The notes beneath the pieces were generated by a model that was not told the origin of the DNA, made no database searches, and was given only the letters and a program-made list of their open reading frames with translations. Positions 1 to 10,100 of a DNA stretch of 21,407 bases are shown piece by piece. Every line of letters starts with the position of its first letter. The first letter of the stretch is position 1. A program made the position numbers and the translations under genes. Source of the stretch: Baffinella frigidus (taxonomy: Eukaryota > Cryptophyceae > Cryptomonadales > Baffinellaceae); assembly GCA_026770585.1 (NCBI GenBank), contig MU646669.1, positions 8,792 to 30,198 of the forward strand, given 5' to 3'.

Positions 1-266
1 TTGCCGCACCCCTTCAGATTAGCCTCAAAATCCGGAGTAGCACTGCCGCATGCGCGCGCTCGCTCCCGATCGAGCGTGCGCATCCGTTGCACCTTCCAGC
101 TGTGCGCATGATGAGCTGTCCAGCTTCCGCGCCCAGCCCCTCGCTGGCCTGAATCTGCAGTGGGCTCGTGAAGGGTCAGGTCATCGATTGCATGATCCTT
201 AGGGTTTGTTCGTGGCTCAACAGGTTATGAAGCCTGAAACTCTTTCGCCACGAGACGGACGGACAG
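1..266. other. Upstream flank of the OPR-like gene
   Basis: No gene is recognised here. The stretch should hold the promoter and 5' leader of the OPR-like gene that starts at 267. I see no clear TATA box and no repeat family shared with the rest of the window. Short reading frames on both strands have no recognisable content. Confidence 0.4.
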
Positions 267-3200
267 ATGGCGCTTGTCGCCCTCCGCTTCGGCTCGAAGG
301 CCGTAGTCTTTGGGAGCAGGGCCGCGACGCCGCTTCTTTCTCTGGTTCCAGCATGGCGGACGCTGGGTGGGGGATCGAGCTTCGTAGGAGCCCGAGTTGG
401 CACAGACACGCTCATGCTCTCGAGGCGACTCACTGGCTCGACAGGCGGGTCCAATGAGGGCGGACTCACTGGCTCGAGAGGCGGGTCCAATGGGGACGGG
501 AGCAAGGCAATCGACCCCAAGCCAATCGACCCCAAGCAGGTGACGTGTTGGCTCCACAAATGCGCCGACGCAGGATCACTCCTGCGGCTGCTTGAGAAGC
601 ATGCCGACAGCTTCAACCAAATCCATCTCGTGACTGCGTGGGTGGCTCTTGGAAAGATGCCAGGTGGGGGGGGAGGGGCGGAAAGTGTGGCGGTCGTCCA
701 GCGGCTTGAGGTCCTTACGAGGGCGACTATGCAAAAGATGGAGGCGAGGGGGTTGGCAAACGTTGTGCACGCGGTGGGAAAGATGGAGGGAAGAGGGGAT
801 ACGTGTGTTGATAAAGAGCTGGTGGGCGAGCTGCTGGCTCGAGCGAGGGAGACGGCGGGCGACTTCAAGCCTCAGGAAGTTGCGAACCTCATGTGGGGGG
901 TGGCCAAGATGGGCATCAAGAATCCGGATGCTGGTCTGCTGGAGGCGTTGCAGGGACGGGCGACGGCGACGGCGGGCGACTTCAAGCCTCAGGAAGTCAC
1001 GAACCTCCTCTGGGCGCTGGCCAAAATGGGCGTCAAGAATCCGGATGCGGGTCTGCTCGAGGCGATGCAGGGACGGGCGACGGCGACGGCGGGCGACTTC
1101 ATGCCTAATGCAGTCACGAACCTTCTCTGGGCGCTGGCCACAATGGGCGTCAAGACTCCGGATGCGGGTCTGCTGGAGGCGATGCAGGGACGGGCGAGGG
1201 AGATAGCGGTCGATTTCAAGCCTCAGGAAGTTGCCAACCTCATGTGGGGGCTGGCCAAGATGGGCGTCAAGAAACCCGATGCCGGCCTGCTGCAGGCGAT
1301 GCAGGGACGAGCAACGGTGACGGCGGGTGACTGCGCCCCTCAGGCCGTGGCGAACATCATGTGGGCGCTGGCCAAGATGGGCGTCAAGCCGGACGCAGGT
1401 CTGCTAACGGTCATGCAGAGCCGTGCGAGGGCAACGGCGGGCGACTTCAAGCCCCAGGAAATCGCCACCCTGATGTGGGCGCTCGCGAAGAACGTCATCA
1501 AGCCGGACTCTGTCCTGCTGGAGGCGATGCAGGGGCAGGCCAAGGCGACCGCGGGCGATTTCAACCCGCTGGGAGTGTCGAACCTCATGTGGGCGCTGGC
1601 CAAGATTGGCATCGCGCCGGATGCAGGTCGTCGCATACTTCGCCTATCCCTTAAGCGCCCACAGGGTGAATATTCACCCTTACTCGCCCATAGGCAGGTC
1701 CTAGGGCCCTACCGTAGGGCGTATGCACCTATGCTCCTATGCTGGCCAAGATTGGGACCGCGCCGGATGCAGGTCTGCCACACGAGGCTATCGATGCGAA
1801 CAGCATAAATGTCGGCTGTAAGCATTTGTGTAGTAATTTTGGTATGTTTGGTCGAATAGATGGACATGCTACACGCTTTCCGTGTAGGCACGTGACCATT
1901 CTCCCCAATTTCTCCCCCCAAAATTTAAAATTGACATTGATTCTGTTCGCATGGATAGCCTCGTGTGGTTATCCGGAGCCTCGTGTGGTTATCCGGGGAG
2001 CCCTATTTTTCTTTCATTTGATTCCAATGAAAATTCATACACGAATGATTTAGTATTACTAGTAAGAACGAATTGTGTAGTAATTTTCATTGCCATCAAA
2101 TGAAAGAAAAATAGGTTTCCCTGGATAAGGTCCACACGAGAATGCTAGAGGGGCCTATTTAAAATCAATGTCATTTTAAAAGTGGGCATTTGTGTAGTAA
2201 CTTTCGTTGATTGGTCACGTAACTAGCTATGTATTAGCCCGTCACGAGGTTGGAACACCTTATCCTGGTACACATATTTACAACCCCACATACAAATAGG
2301 ATCCTGCAGCATTCTCGAGTGGGTTGTCGTCACCCGCCCCTACCTCGCCTATAAGAAACTGCAACCCCCTAGGACCCTACAGTAGGCCTATCTAGCTCCC
2401 CACGGTGGTCCTATGGGGGGGGCAGTTTCTTATCAGCGAGGTACCCCTCCGCTGCCGAGCGAGGACGTCATTCAATTTTGGGGTTTAAAAACTTTCACCT
2501 GAATCCTAAGGGAAATGGGCTTTTTCAAATGAAAAAGCTGAGGCCCGATTCTGGCCCCAGCTTTTAAACGAACCCTGGGGTGCTTCGATAGCGGTACATG
2601 GGATACCTTGCCTGTAAGAACACCCCTTGCTCGAGGGTCGGTCGGGCATCGTGTTCTTAAAACTTCGCAGCAGTAGGTTAACTGGTAGCAGCGGAGGTTC
2701 AGTCAACCCTCTGGTCTAAATTAAAAACGCGAGATTTAGTCAACCCTCTGGTACGTAATTAAGAACACGCAGGGGTCGAATCCGTCCCGTGTTCTTAAGC
2801 CACGGGTTCTTGTACACGAGGTACCCCATGTAGCCTGTGGTGGGCGTGCAGCCTACTTCGGGTCCATAGTAATAACTATGAGAATCCACAATCCATGGTA
2901 ATAGTTACTATGAGAACCCATAACCCATAGTAATTGCTGCGACCGGCGCTCGCCCGGACTCCGAACTAAACCATCTCAGATCGCGCGATTGTATGGGTAC
3001 AGGGCTACCTCGCTCACAAGAAAGTGCCCCCCCCCCCCCTAGGGTTACCATATGGCCCTAGATATAGCTCTACTGTAGGGTCCTAGGGGCAGGCGCGTTC
3101 TGGTGAGCGAGGTCAAACTGGTCAAACTGTAGCTCCGGGCTGTGGTTGGGTACTCCTAGTTGGCTCATCCCTGGCCACTTATGGCGTGCCAAGTGGACCG

Positions 3201-4163
3201 CACTACATGCTGTGGTACCTAACGTCTGCACCGGGGGGCCTGAATGTGATCCGAAAGGAAGCATGGCTTTTCTGCAGAACCAGTCCCGGTGTCCGCCTAT
3301 GTTGGGAGCTCGAAGAACCTAAAGGACCTAAAGGACGACCTCCTCGCGATGCAGATCTGCTGGAGGCGATGCTGGGGCGGGCGACGGCGACGGCGGGCGC
3401 CTTCGAGCGCCAGGTGCGTTCCGCGCCAGATTCTTGAAAGGGCCAGAAGTCAATTTGCTGAATACTTTCTGGTCGCTTAGGTCCCCACGCCAGAGTCAAA
3501 GAAGGGGTCGTCAAAAGTCAATTTCCCCTCAAGACAGTGGTTTTCAAACGTCAACAGCAGTCCTATCCTGGAAGGTTCTAAAAAATTGAACCCCCTCCTC
3601 CAATCTGGCGTGGTTCTCGCTCTGCCTGAGTTTTATTCTGGCTCATCCTGACGGCTTTCTATTCGCCCTTTTTCACTGGATTTCTGCTCTTAAAAGCTTT
3701 TAAGGACGAGCCAGAATAAAACTCAGGCAGCGCTAGGCTTTGGTGCTTTCGGTGCTTTTGGTGCTTTGGTGCTTTGTGTTGCACACTCGCATCGCATGCC
3801 GCGCCCACCTCGCATAGGGAGATGGGAACAGTCCGCGGCTGAGCTCCCCCGGTCCGACCCATGAAATTACTATGAGAATCCATAATGCATAGTAATGATT
3901 ACTATGGGAATCCATAACCCATTTACTGTGAGCATCCATAATCCATAGTTATAATTACTACGAGAATCCAGAATCCATAGTAATAATTACTACGAGAATC
4001 CAGAATCCATAGTAATAATTACTATGAGAATCCATAATCCATAACCCATAGTATTTACTGCGACCTCACGCGGCAGGAAATCAAGGACCTCTTGTGGGCG
4101 CTGGCCAAGATGGACGTGAAGCCCCCCGCAGGATTCCTGGAGGCGCTGCAGTCACAGGACTGA
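267..4163 (+). CDS. OPR-like helical repeat protein, probably organellar RNA-binding; 3 exons
   Basis: Coding exons are inferred as 267-1626, 3355-3413 and 4077-4163, giving about 501 residues. Both introns are GT-AG (donors CAG|GTCGTC and CAG|GTGCGT) and all phases match. Each junction continues the repeat, and the last exon ends the final repeat at a TGA. Residues 1-60 are rich in Ala, Leu, Arg and Ser with few acids, like an organellar transit peptide. Residues 60-90 hold two short direct repeats (LTGS.GGSN and IDPK). From about residue 198 there are eight units of about 38 residues with the pattern DFKPQEV.NLMWALAKMG followed by PDAGLLEAMQGRA. Octotricopeptide repeats are of this length and type and bind organellar RNA in algae; that role here is inferred from the family. 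No RAP or other C-terminal domain is seen. An unspliced reading would run past 1626 into a hairpin element and stop at 1808 after non-repeat sequence, so splicing is preferred. The exact repeat class (OPR or a related FASTK-like type) is less certain than the gene. Confidence 0.82.
1645..1735. repeat. Hairpin element family B, truncated copy
   Basis: It begins with TATCCCTTAAG just after the exon 1 donor and contains the family core (GGTCCTAGGGCCCTACCGTAGG, 1696-1717). The right inverted end found in the other copies (4198-4307, 4502-4606, 8568-8672) is missing. It lies at the start of intron 1 of the OPR gene. Confidence 0.6.
1741..1772 (+). pseudogene. Copy of the 3' edge of OPR exon 1, with its donor
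   Basis: These 32 bases match 1595-1626, the last 32 bases of exon 1, with two differences. They are again followed by GT at the same place (GATGCAG|GTCTGC). The copy sits 146 bp downstream, in intron 1, beyond the family B element. It is not preceded by an acceptor, so it is not a usable internal exon. Confidence 0.8.
1963..2131. repeat. Inverted-repeat element in OPR intron 1
   Basis: The left end has a doubled 19-21 bp word (GCCTCGTGTGGTTATCCGG), then CCCTATTTTTCTTTCATTTGAT. The right half mirrors it with ATCAAATGAAAGAAAAATAGG and CCTGGATAAGG. The middle holds the word TGTGTAGTAATTTTC, which also appears in elements near 8317-8383 and 19300. It directly abuts the next element at 2132. Confidence 0.6.
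2132..2322. repeat. Short inverted-repeat element family L, copy 1
   Basis: It runs from CCACACGAGAATGC to GCATTCTCGAGTGG, imperfect inverted ends, about 190 bp. The interior has GTGGGCATTTGTGTAGTAAC and TTGGTCACGTAAC, shared with the copies at 5202-5513 and 14082-14272. The 17822-18032 element has related ends. It has no coding capacity, so it is a MITE-like non-autonomous element by inference. Confidence 0.75.
2341..2448. repeat. Hairpin element family A, copy 1 (degraded ends)
   Basis: The left arm TACCTCGCCTATAAGAAAC is mirrored by GTTTCTTATCAGCGAGGTA, with the CCTAGGACCCTACAGTAGG core between. Better copies begin TACAGGGGTACCTCGCTC and end GGTACCCCTGTA. At least seven copies lie in this window. 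Confidence 0.7.
2449..2997. other. Non-coding part of OPR intron 1 with small repeats
   Basis: No exon is seen. It holds a small foldback at 2515-2575 (an AAAAGC arm and GGCCC words), a doubled AGTCAACCCTCTGGT at about 2701 and 2738, and at 2866-2936 two units of the short repeat ACTATGAGAATCCATAA that is expanded at 3865-4053. Confidence 0.5.
2998..3113. repeat. Hairpin element family A, copy 2
   Basis: The left end TACAGGGCTACCTCGCTC is intact. The core CCCTACTGTAGGGTCCTAGG-like words are present. The right arm decays after GTGAGCGAGGT. It lies in OPR intron 1, shortly before the dispersed repeat at 3128-3210. Confidence 0.7.
3128..3210. repeat. Dispersed repeat N, copy 1
   Basis: It contains GTTGGCTCATCCCTGGCCAC and TGGCGTGCCAAGTGGACCGC. 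The same 47-bp unit recurs at 5561-5607 and 5733-5780 on the same strand. Confidence 0.6.
3485..3613. repeat. Inverted-repeat element family M, copy in OPR intron 2
   Basis: The ends are CCACGCCAGAGTC and CCAATCTGGCGTGG. The two longer relatives, 8033-8170 and 18478-18615, share these ends and lie in opposite orientation to each other. No coding content. Confidence 0.65.
3622..3730. repeat. Inverted-repeat element family C, copy 1
   Basis: The terminal inverted repeats are long (CTGCCTGAGTTTTATTCTGG and its mirror, about 25 bp) and flank about 60 bp. The flanks repeat CGCT on both sides, a possible target duplication. A second, longer copy is at 7492-7650 in ERD2 intron 7. Confidence 0.75.
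3865..4053. repeat. Minisatellite of about 33 bp in OPR intron 2
   Basis: Units of the form AATTACTATGAGAATCCATA plus ATCCATAGTAAT repeat about six times. Each unit is itself nearly palindromic. Related units are at 2866-2936 and, on the other strand, at 6164-6240. Confidence 0.8.
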
Positions 4164-4197
4164 GCTCGCAGGACCTTTGGGATTGGTTCCATCCCGC

Positions 4198-4307
4198 TAT
4201 GCCCTGAAGTGGCCATGCGGTCAAATTTGACCGCACAGAGATCGTAGGCAGGTCCTAGCTAGGACCTTACGGTAGGGCGTGTGCGCCTACTGGCCACTGA
4301 AGGGATA
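4198..4307. repeat. Hairpin element family B, copy 2
   Basis: It runs from TATGCCCTGAAGTGGCCA to TGGCCACTGAAGGGATA. An internal palindrome GCGGTCAAATTTGACCGC and the core CCTTACGGTAGG are present. It starts 35 bp after the OPR stop codon. Its right-hand TA is also the left-hand TA of the next family A element. Confidence 0.8.
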
Positions 4308-4426
4308 CAGGGGTACCTCGCTCATAAGAAACGCCCACCCCCCTAGGATCACCATAGGGCCCTAGGCATCGTCCTACTGTAGGGTCCTAGGTGGGGGCGG
4401 TTTCTTATGAGCGAGGCACCCCTGTA
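4306..4426. repeat. Hairpin element family A, copy 3 (nearly perfect)
   Basis: TACAGGGGTACCTCGCTCAT at the left is mirrored by ATGAGCGAGGCACCCCTGTA at the right. The arms continue into GAAACGCCC and GGGCGGTTTC and then CCTAGG cores. It would fold into one long hairpin. Ends at TA fit insertion with a 2-bp TA target duplication. Confidence 0.85.
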
Positions 4427-4501
4427 GTCGGGCACCTTGCCCTTCCGTGGAAAGACTCGGCAGAACCGCTCAAGGGCAGCCCGCAACTACGGCATAGGAG
4501 T

Positions 4502-4606
4502 TATCCCTTAAGTGGCCAGGTGGTCAAATTTGACCACCAAGAGGTCCTAGGCAGGTCCTAGGACCCTACGGTAGGGCGTATGAGCCTACTGGGCACTTAA
4601 GGGATA
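4502..4606. repeat. Hairpin element family B, copy 3 (best copy)
   Basis: TATCCCTTAAGTGGCCAGG at the left and TGGGCACTTAAGGGATA at the right form the inverted ends. Inside are the palindrome GTGGTCAAATTTGACCAC and GGTCCTAGGACCCTACGGTAGG (4551-4572). Confidence 0.85.
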
Positions 4607-4629
4607 GCGACGGAGTTCGGACGCGGTCC

Positions 4630-4748
4630 TATTTGTACTTCGCTCATAAGAAAGCCCCCCCCCCCTAGGACCACCATATGACCCTAGGCATGGGCCTACT
4701 GTAGGGTCCTAGCGGGGGGCGGTTTCTTATGAGCGAGGTACCCCTGTA
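4630..4748. repeat. Hairpin element family A, copy 4
   Basis: The left end is slightly decayed (TATTTGTACTTCGCTC). The right end is intact (GAGCGAGGTACCCCTGTA). The core CCTACTGTAGGGTCCTAG is present. Confidence 0.8.
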
Positions 4749-4789
4749 CCCTGAACCCCTCAGGCCTGAACCCCTCGGGGTTCTCGGGC

Positions 4790-4913
4790 TACAGGGGTAC
4801 CTCGCTCATAAGAAACCGCTCCCCCCTAGGGCCTTGCAGTAGGCCTATGCCTAGGGTCCTATGGTGGTCCTCTAGGGGGGCGCGCGCTTTCTTACGAGCG
4901 AGGTACCCCAGTA
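4790..4913. repeat. Hairpin element family A, copy 5
   Basis: It runs from TACAGGGGTACCTCGCTC to GAGCGAGGTACCCCAGTA. Compared with copies 3 and 4 the asymmetric core lies in the opposite orientation. The final TA is also the first TA of the family D element. Confidence 0.85.
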
Positions 4914-5117
4914 GAGCGTTTGCGGTAATTGTTGTCCGTTTTGGACGTACGGTTTTCCGGTTTTACGTTTTTTTTAAATGCTGTCAAGGTCGTTGAATGT
5001 TTTAAATGGACACTTCTCTGGTACAAATGAATCGGGGGGGGGAGCAAATGAAAACCGGAAAACCGGAAAACCGCACGTCCAAAACGGACAACAATTACAT
5101 GTACCGCAAACGCTCTA
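4912..5117. repeat. Inverted-repeat element family D
   Basis: TAGAGCGTTTGCGG at the left and CCGCAAACGCTCTA at the right. The inverted repeats continue inward for about 60 bp (TTGTTGTCCGTTTTGGACGT mirrored near 5075-5093, and CGGTTTTCCGGTTTT). The unique centre is about 70 bp with a G run. TA ends resemble those of the 19210-19412 element, which begins TAGAGC. Confidence 0.8.
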
Positions 5118-5201
5118 GTGTCCCGCACAGCCCGTCCTCTCATGTCCTCTGGTGGTGCCTGACGCTGTCGTGTTTCGTGGTCGTTCAATAAAGGGGCCTT
5201 C

Positions 5202-5513
5202 CCACACGAGAACGCTAGAGGGACCTATTTAAAACCGATGTGCTTTTAAAAGTGGGCATTTGTGTACAGGGGTACCTCGCTCATAAGAAACAGCCCCCCC
5301 CATAGGACCACCACAGGGCCCTCAGGAATAGGCCTACTGTAGGGTCCTAGGGGGGCGCAGTTTCTCATGAGCAAGGTACCCCATGTAGTAACTTTCGTTG
5401 ATTGGTCACGTAACTCTGCAAAATTAGCACAGTCACGAGGTTGGAATACCCTATCCTGGTACAAATATTTACAACCCCACATGTAAATAGGTGCCTCCAG
5501 CATTTTCCAGAGG
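5202..5513. repeat. Inverted-repeat element family L, copy 2, split by a family A insertion
   Basis: It begins CCCACACGAGAACGCTAGAG and ends GCATTTTCCAGAGG. Its interior matches copy 1 up to GGCATTTGTGTA, resumes at GTAACTTTCGTTGATTGG, and is interrupted at 5265-5387 by a family A hairpin. Removing that insertion and one TA restores the order seen in copy 1. Confidence 0.85.
5265..5387. repeat. Hairpin element family A, copy 6, nested in family L
   Basis: TACAGGGGTACCTCGCTC to GCAAGGTACCCCATGTA. It sits at a TA in the middle of the L element, with TA on both sides, a clear 2-bp target duplication because the empty site is known from L copy 1. Confidence 0.88.
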
Positions 5514-5560
5514 TCTCTCTCCCACGCCAGTGCAAGAGGTGCGCTGTGGTTGGGCAATCC

Positions 5561-5780
5561 TAGTTGGCTAATCCCTAGCCACTTATGGCGTGACAAGTGG
5601 ACCGCACTACAGGGGTACACCTCGCTCATAAGAAACCGCCCCACCATAGGACCCTACAGTAGGACCATGCGTAGGGCCTATGATAGTGGTCCTATGGGGG
5701 GGGGGCAGTTTCTTATGAGCGAGGTACCCCTGTAGTTGGCTAATCCCTGGCCACGTATGTCGTGACAAGTGGACCGCACT
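5561..5780. repeat. Tandem repeat N (two 47-bp units) split by a family A element
   Basis: Units at 5561-5607 and 5733-5780 both read TAGTTGGCTAATCCCT and end AAGTGGACCGCAC. The family A element at 5608-5734 lies exactly between them at a TA. Confidence 0.75.
5608..5734. repeat. Hairpin element family A, copy 7
   Basis: TACAGGGGTACACCTCGCTC to GAGCGAGGTACCCCTGTA, with the core in the same orientation as copy 5. It is inserted in the tandem repeat N. Confidence 0.85.
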
Positions 5781-5888
5781 ACAACCGGTGTGAGAGAAGG
5801 GGGCGCGAGTGTATGGAATTCGGAACGGTGTGCTGGCGTGGGTAGCTGTATTTATCAACAGCCGCAGGCCTTTTCGATCGCTGATCTC

Positions 5889-6025
5889 TCTCTCAGCCCA
5901 GAGAGAGAGAGGAAGAGAGAGAGAGAGGAGAGAGAGAGGAGAGAGAGAGATGGAGGGAGCAAGAGGGAGAGAGAGAAGGAGAGAGAGAAGGAGAGAGAGA
6001 AGGAGAGAGAGAGAGAGAGAGAGAG
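5889..6025. repeat. GA-rich microsatellite downstream of ERD2
   Basis: It is made of GAGA and GGAGAGAGA runs on the + strand, CT-rich in the ERD2 sense. It starts about 10 bp beyond the ERD2 stop codon, so it probably lies in its 3' untranslated region. It creates long but meaningless reading frames. Confidence 0.85.
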
Positions 6026-6033
6026 TGGCACGA

Positions 6034-6323
6034 TCAGCCCGGGAGCTGGAACTTGGAGCCCTCCTTGACCGCGACAATGTAGTAGTAGAAGAAGTCCGCG
6101 TATAGCAGCGTCTGCACCACGCCTGCGAGAGCGAGCGAAGATGTGTTAGCATATTGCTTCCTAGCAATTGCCATGGATTATGGATTCGCCTAGTAATTAT
6201 TACTATGGATTATGGATTCTGATAGTAATTATTACCATGGTGTCTGCACCACCCCTGCGCGAGCGAGCGAAGACGCGTTAGGGCTTCGCACCGCAGAGCA
6301 GTGCCTGCTTCCGTAATGAACTC

Positions 6324-6369
<46 letters not shown>

Positions 6370-7086
6370 TTCTATGTCATCTGTCTGACTGGAGGGGTGA
6401 GGGGTACCCGCGGTCCAGTCGAGGGGCTGCAAGTAGCGCGGCTCCGAGCAGTAGCGGCAGGGGTCTCAGATATCGCTTACGTTAACGCAATTCTCTCTCT
6501 CTCTCTCTCTAACACACACACACACTCCCTCTCTCTCTCTCTCTCGCACGCGCACGCTCTCTCTCTCTCTCACGCGCGCGCTCTCTCTCCCTCTCTCTAT
6601 CTCTCTCTGTCTCTCTCTCTCTCCCTCTCGCTCTCTCTCTCTCAGCGTACCCGCGGTCCAGACGAGGGGCTGCCAGTAGTGCGGCTCCGTGAAGTAGCGG
6701 TAGATCCAGTTGATCAGGTACAAGCCCCTGCTCGCCATCCCATGTCGTCAGTTGGCAAGGATAGGGCGTCAGTTGGCAAGGATAGGGCGTCAGTTGGCAA
6801 GGATAGGGCGTCAGTTGGCAGGATAGGGCGTCAGTTGGCAAGCCCCTGCCCCCGGAAGTGGATGCCATTTCAGAACTGAGGGTGAGCTTGTGCGCACTCA
6901 CACTGTCTCACTCGCTCTCACTCTCTCACTCTCTCACTCTCACAGTCTCACACAGTCTCGCTCGCTCACTCTGTCACTCTGTCACTGTCACTGTCACTGT
7001 CACTGTCACTGTCACTGTCACTGTCACTCTCTCTCTCACACACACACACTCTCTCTCTCGCACACACACTCTCTCTCTCTTTCACA

Positions 7087-7127
<41 letters not shown>

Positions 7128-10100
7128 TCTCTCTCACACACACACTTGTGCGCACCCGTTGCTCTCGCGCACGAACCAGGATGACTTTTCGAAACGGGGT
7201 GACTTTTCGAAATGTGCTGCGCAGAGGTGCGCACACCCCAAACCCTAACCCCCCAATCCTGAACCATAAATTCAAGAGGCTCCTTCGAACCAGGAAACCC
7301 TCGAAGGCGACCCCCCCCCCCCCCCCCCCTCTCGGAGCATCACGGATCTCCTTTCTCTACCGATGAAGGCTCTGTTTCCTCTGTCTAGATTCGTACCAGG
7401 ACACCCTTCCAGGCGATTCCTCCCTCTCCCCCTCTCTCGGTGGATCAAGGGTCTTCTTTCTCTACCGATGAAGGCATAGCTCTGCCCGAGGTTATTCTGG
7501 CCCGCCCTTAACAACTATTTAACGCCCTTAAAAATATTTGAGAGCAGCAGTATTTAAGAGCAGAACAAAAAGGCGAAAATAAAGCCTGAGGGCGAGTACA
7601 AAAAGGCGAATATAAAGCCTCAGGGCGAGCCAGAATTAAAACTCAGGCAGAGTTAGAAGGCTCTGTTTCCTCTATCGATCCAGACTGGGCTTCGAAGGGA
7701 ATTTCGACAGAAAATCCGGTCGAAACATCGGTTAACAAGATGTCTTTGCACAGAGCTGTTCTTATTTCGTACCACGCACATAAACGGACCGATAATTATT
7801 AATGATTAATTAGAACCACACAAATAAACGGAGCGATCTGCGAGAAGCCCACTGTGTGGTCATGGACATTCTTTAGCGAGCTCTGGTTCCGAGGCGAACT
7901 CGTTTTATTAGGGCTCATAGACTTTTGTATCACTCAACTCAAGGCTTAAGGGCCTATCTAGGACCTGTGTCGAGTACAATAAAGAAAAGAAAAGACCCTC
8001 TTTAGTGTTGCCCCACACGGGAGCAAATCTCACCACGCTAGAGTTCTCGTGGGGGTTTGGCTCTTTCCGAGCGCACTGTTGGGCGCCGAACTATCCCAAA
8101 AGTGAACAATTCCCCCTCATTCCTTCCGGGGAATCGACTTTTGGCAACCCCTTCCAAGATGCTGGCGTGGCAAACACCCTGGTACAAACACATGCTCCCT
8201 CCACACATGGGGACCCTCGCCGGGACCTAGGGTTCAGGGTTTCGGGTTTCGGGGGCAGGGTGTAGGGTGCAGGGTCTCATCTCAGAGAATCCTTTCTAAG
8301 ACGGGGTTCTCTCCACAACGAAATTTACTACACAAACGCTTTACTATTACTAGCATGATGAAACTGTGTAGTAAATTTTGTTGACAGAACCCCTTTATAA
8401 AAAGCTTTATTTGAGAGGAGGTTTCGCCCTATGTCCAAAACGGATTGCCTACCGTAGGGTCCTACGTCCAATCGCTAAGGGGTCATTCAAAATCCCTTCG
8501 AAGCCCGCTGTGTGGGTAGGGTGCAGGGTCTCACTACCCAGAGTCGTACATCACCAAGAGTACAACGTATCTCCTAAGTGGCCAGGCGGTCAAATTTGAC
8601 CGCCAAGAGGTCCTAGGCAGGCCCTGTGGCCATACGGTAGGACGTATGAGCCTACTCACCACTTGAGAGATAGAGTCGTATATTTCCAAGGAAACAACGT
8701 ATACCAAGATTCTTTGGGGTCGGGGTCTCACCGGCAGGCCCCCACGCAGAAGATGTCTCACTACCAAGAGTGGTATATCACCAAGTATACAACGTATACG
8801 AAGATTATTTGGGTACAGGGTCTCACTGCCCAGAGTCGTATATCACCAAGTAAACAATATATACGAAGATTATTTGAGAGGAGGTCTACCCTGGAGGCAA
8901 CTTATGGCCAAACCGATGGTTTCTGAAGTCAACTCCCATACAAAGGCGCCCGAAATCCGGGCGCATCTCAATCTCCCTGAAGAATCTTAAGTCATCTCCA
9001 CTTAAGATTTGCCCGTGGGTTCCCTCCTGGGTGGCTCACCGGTAGGCCCCTACGCAGAAGATGTCTCACTACCCAGAATAGTATATCACCAAGTATACAA
9101 CGTATACCAAGATTATTTGGGTGCAGGGTCTCACTACCCAGAGTCGTATATTTCAAAGTATACAACGTATACCAAGATTATTTGGGGTCAGGGTCTCACC
9201 GGTAGGCCCCCACGCAGAAGATGTAGAGCAGCGTGAATGCCTCGCCTGAGGGGTTTGGGGTTTAGGGTTGAGGGTTGAGGGTTTAGGGTTTAGGGTTTAG
9301 GGTACAGGGTACAGGGTTTAGGGTTGAGGGGTTGGGGGGTAGGGTTTGGGTTTGGGGTTCGGGGTTTGGGGTTTGGGGTTTGGGGGGTTTGGGGTTTGGG
9401 GGCTGGGTCTTGGGGTTTAGGGTTCAGGGTTTAAGGTTTAGGGTTTCAACCCGAAACACGAACCCCCCGAACCCGTGGGAGAAGGGGAGGGTACCCTCCT
9501 TCGTCTCGCGACCCGTCTCCTTACACCCCTACACCCCTAACCCCTAAACGATAAAATCACAACCCGAAACGCGTTGGAAGAGGGGCGGACCACTCGCTAG
9601 TCTACGGGGCACGTCCCTCCCCGGAAATCTGGGGAGGGACGTGACAGATTGCTGACTGTTGGCGTGTTTCTAAGGCAAGAATCCAATAATAAACTTAAGC
9701 ATGGTTCCTCGTAGTGTTCCGAGCGGGTACCCTCCTTCGTCTTCTATATCACGAAAATCTGCAGCAGGATTGCCACTGCCCCCACGTAGATGGAAAACGT
9801 TGAAATGCTATTCCCAAGTTGACATGCTGGGTGTGCGGTACAACCCCGTCCACGTTGGAGCGGGAAAGACCCCGGGCTCATCACATCACATTGTTGACCC
9901 CCCAACAAATTGTTGAGCCCACATAAGACTGAGGCAGAGCTAGTAAACGCATGGAACTTGTTGAGCCCACATAGACTGAGGCAGAGCGTGGAAACGCATG
10001 GGAGTTTCGGAGGAGGGGGGGGGGTACCCTCCTTGGTCTTCTGTAGCATGAAAAGCTGCCGCCGCCCCCAAGTAGATCAAACACGTTGACCGACTATTCT

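Larger units (their letters stand above)
8528..9190. repeat. Minisatellite with TATACAACGTATAC units in ERD2 intron 7
   Basis: About six units contain GGGTCTCACTACCCAGAGT and CACCAAGTATACAACGTATA. Two units carry copies of the 3' edge of exon 7. It ends next to the real exon 7 donor at 9199, so the array seems to have grown from that junction. Confidence 0.8.

Noticed and set aside
176-868. Long minus-strand reading frame over the OPR gene
   Set aside because: It is antisense to repeat-encoding DNA; no family features and a composition expected from the opposite strand.
1739-2053. Reading frame starting in the copied edge of OPR exon 1
   Set aside because: Only the first dozen residues look like the repeat; the rest is intron and element sequence.
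3865-4053. CRISPR-like array
   Set aside because: Units are contiguous, imperfect and have no unique spacers; no cas gene and a eukaryotic context.
5607-7366. Several Ser/Leu/Arg/Glu-rich frames
   Set aside because: They are translations of CT and GA microsatellites on both strands.
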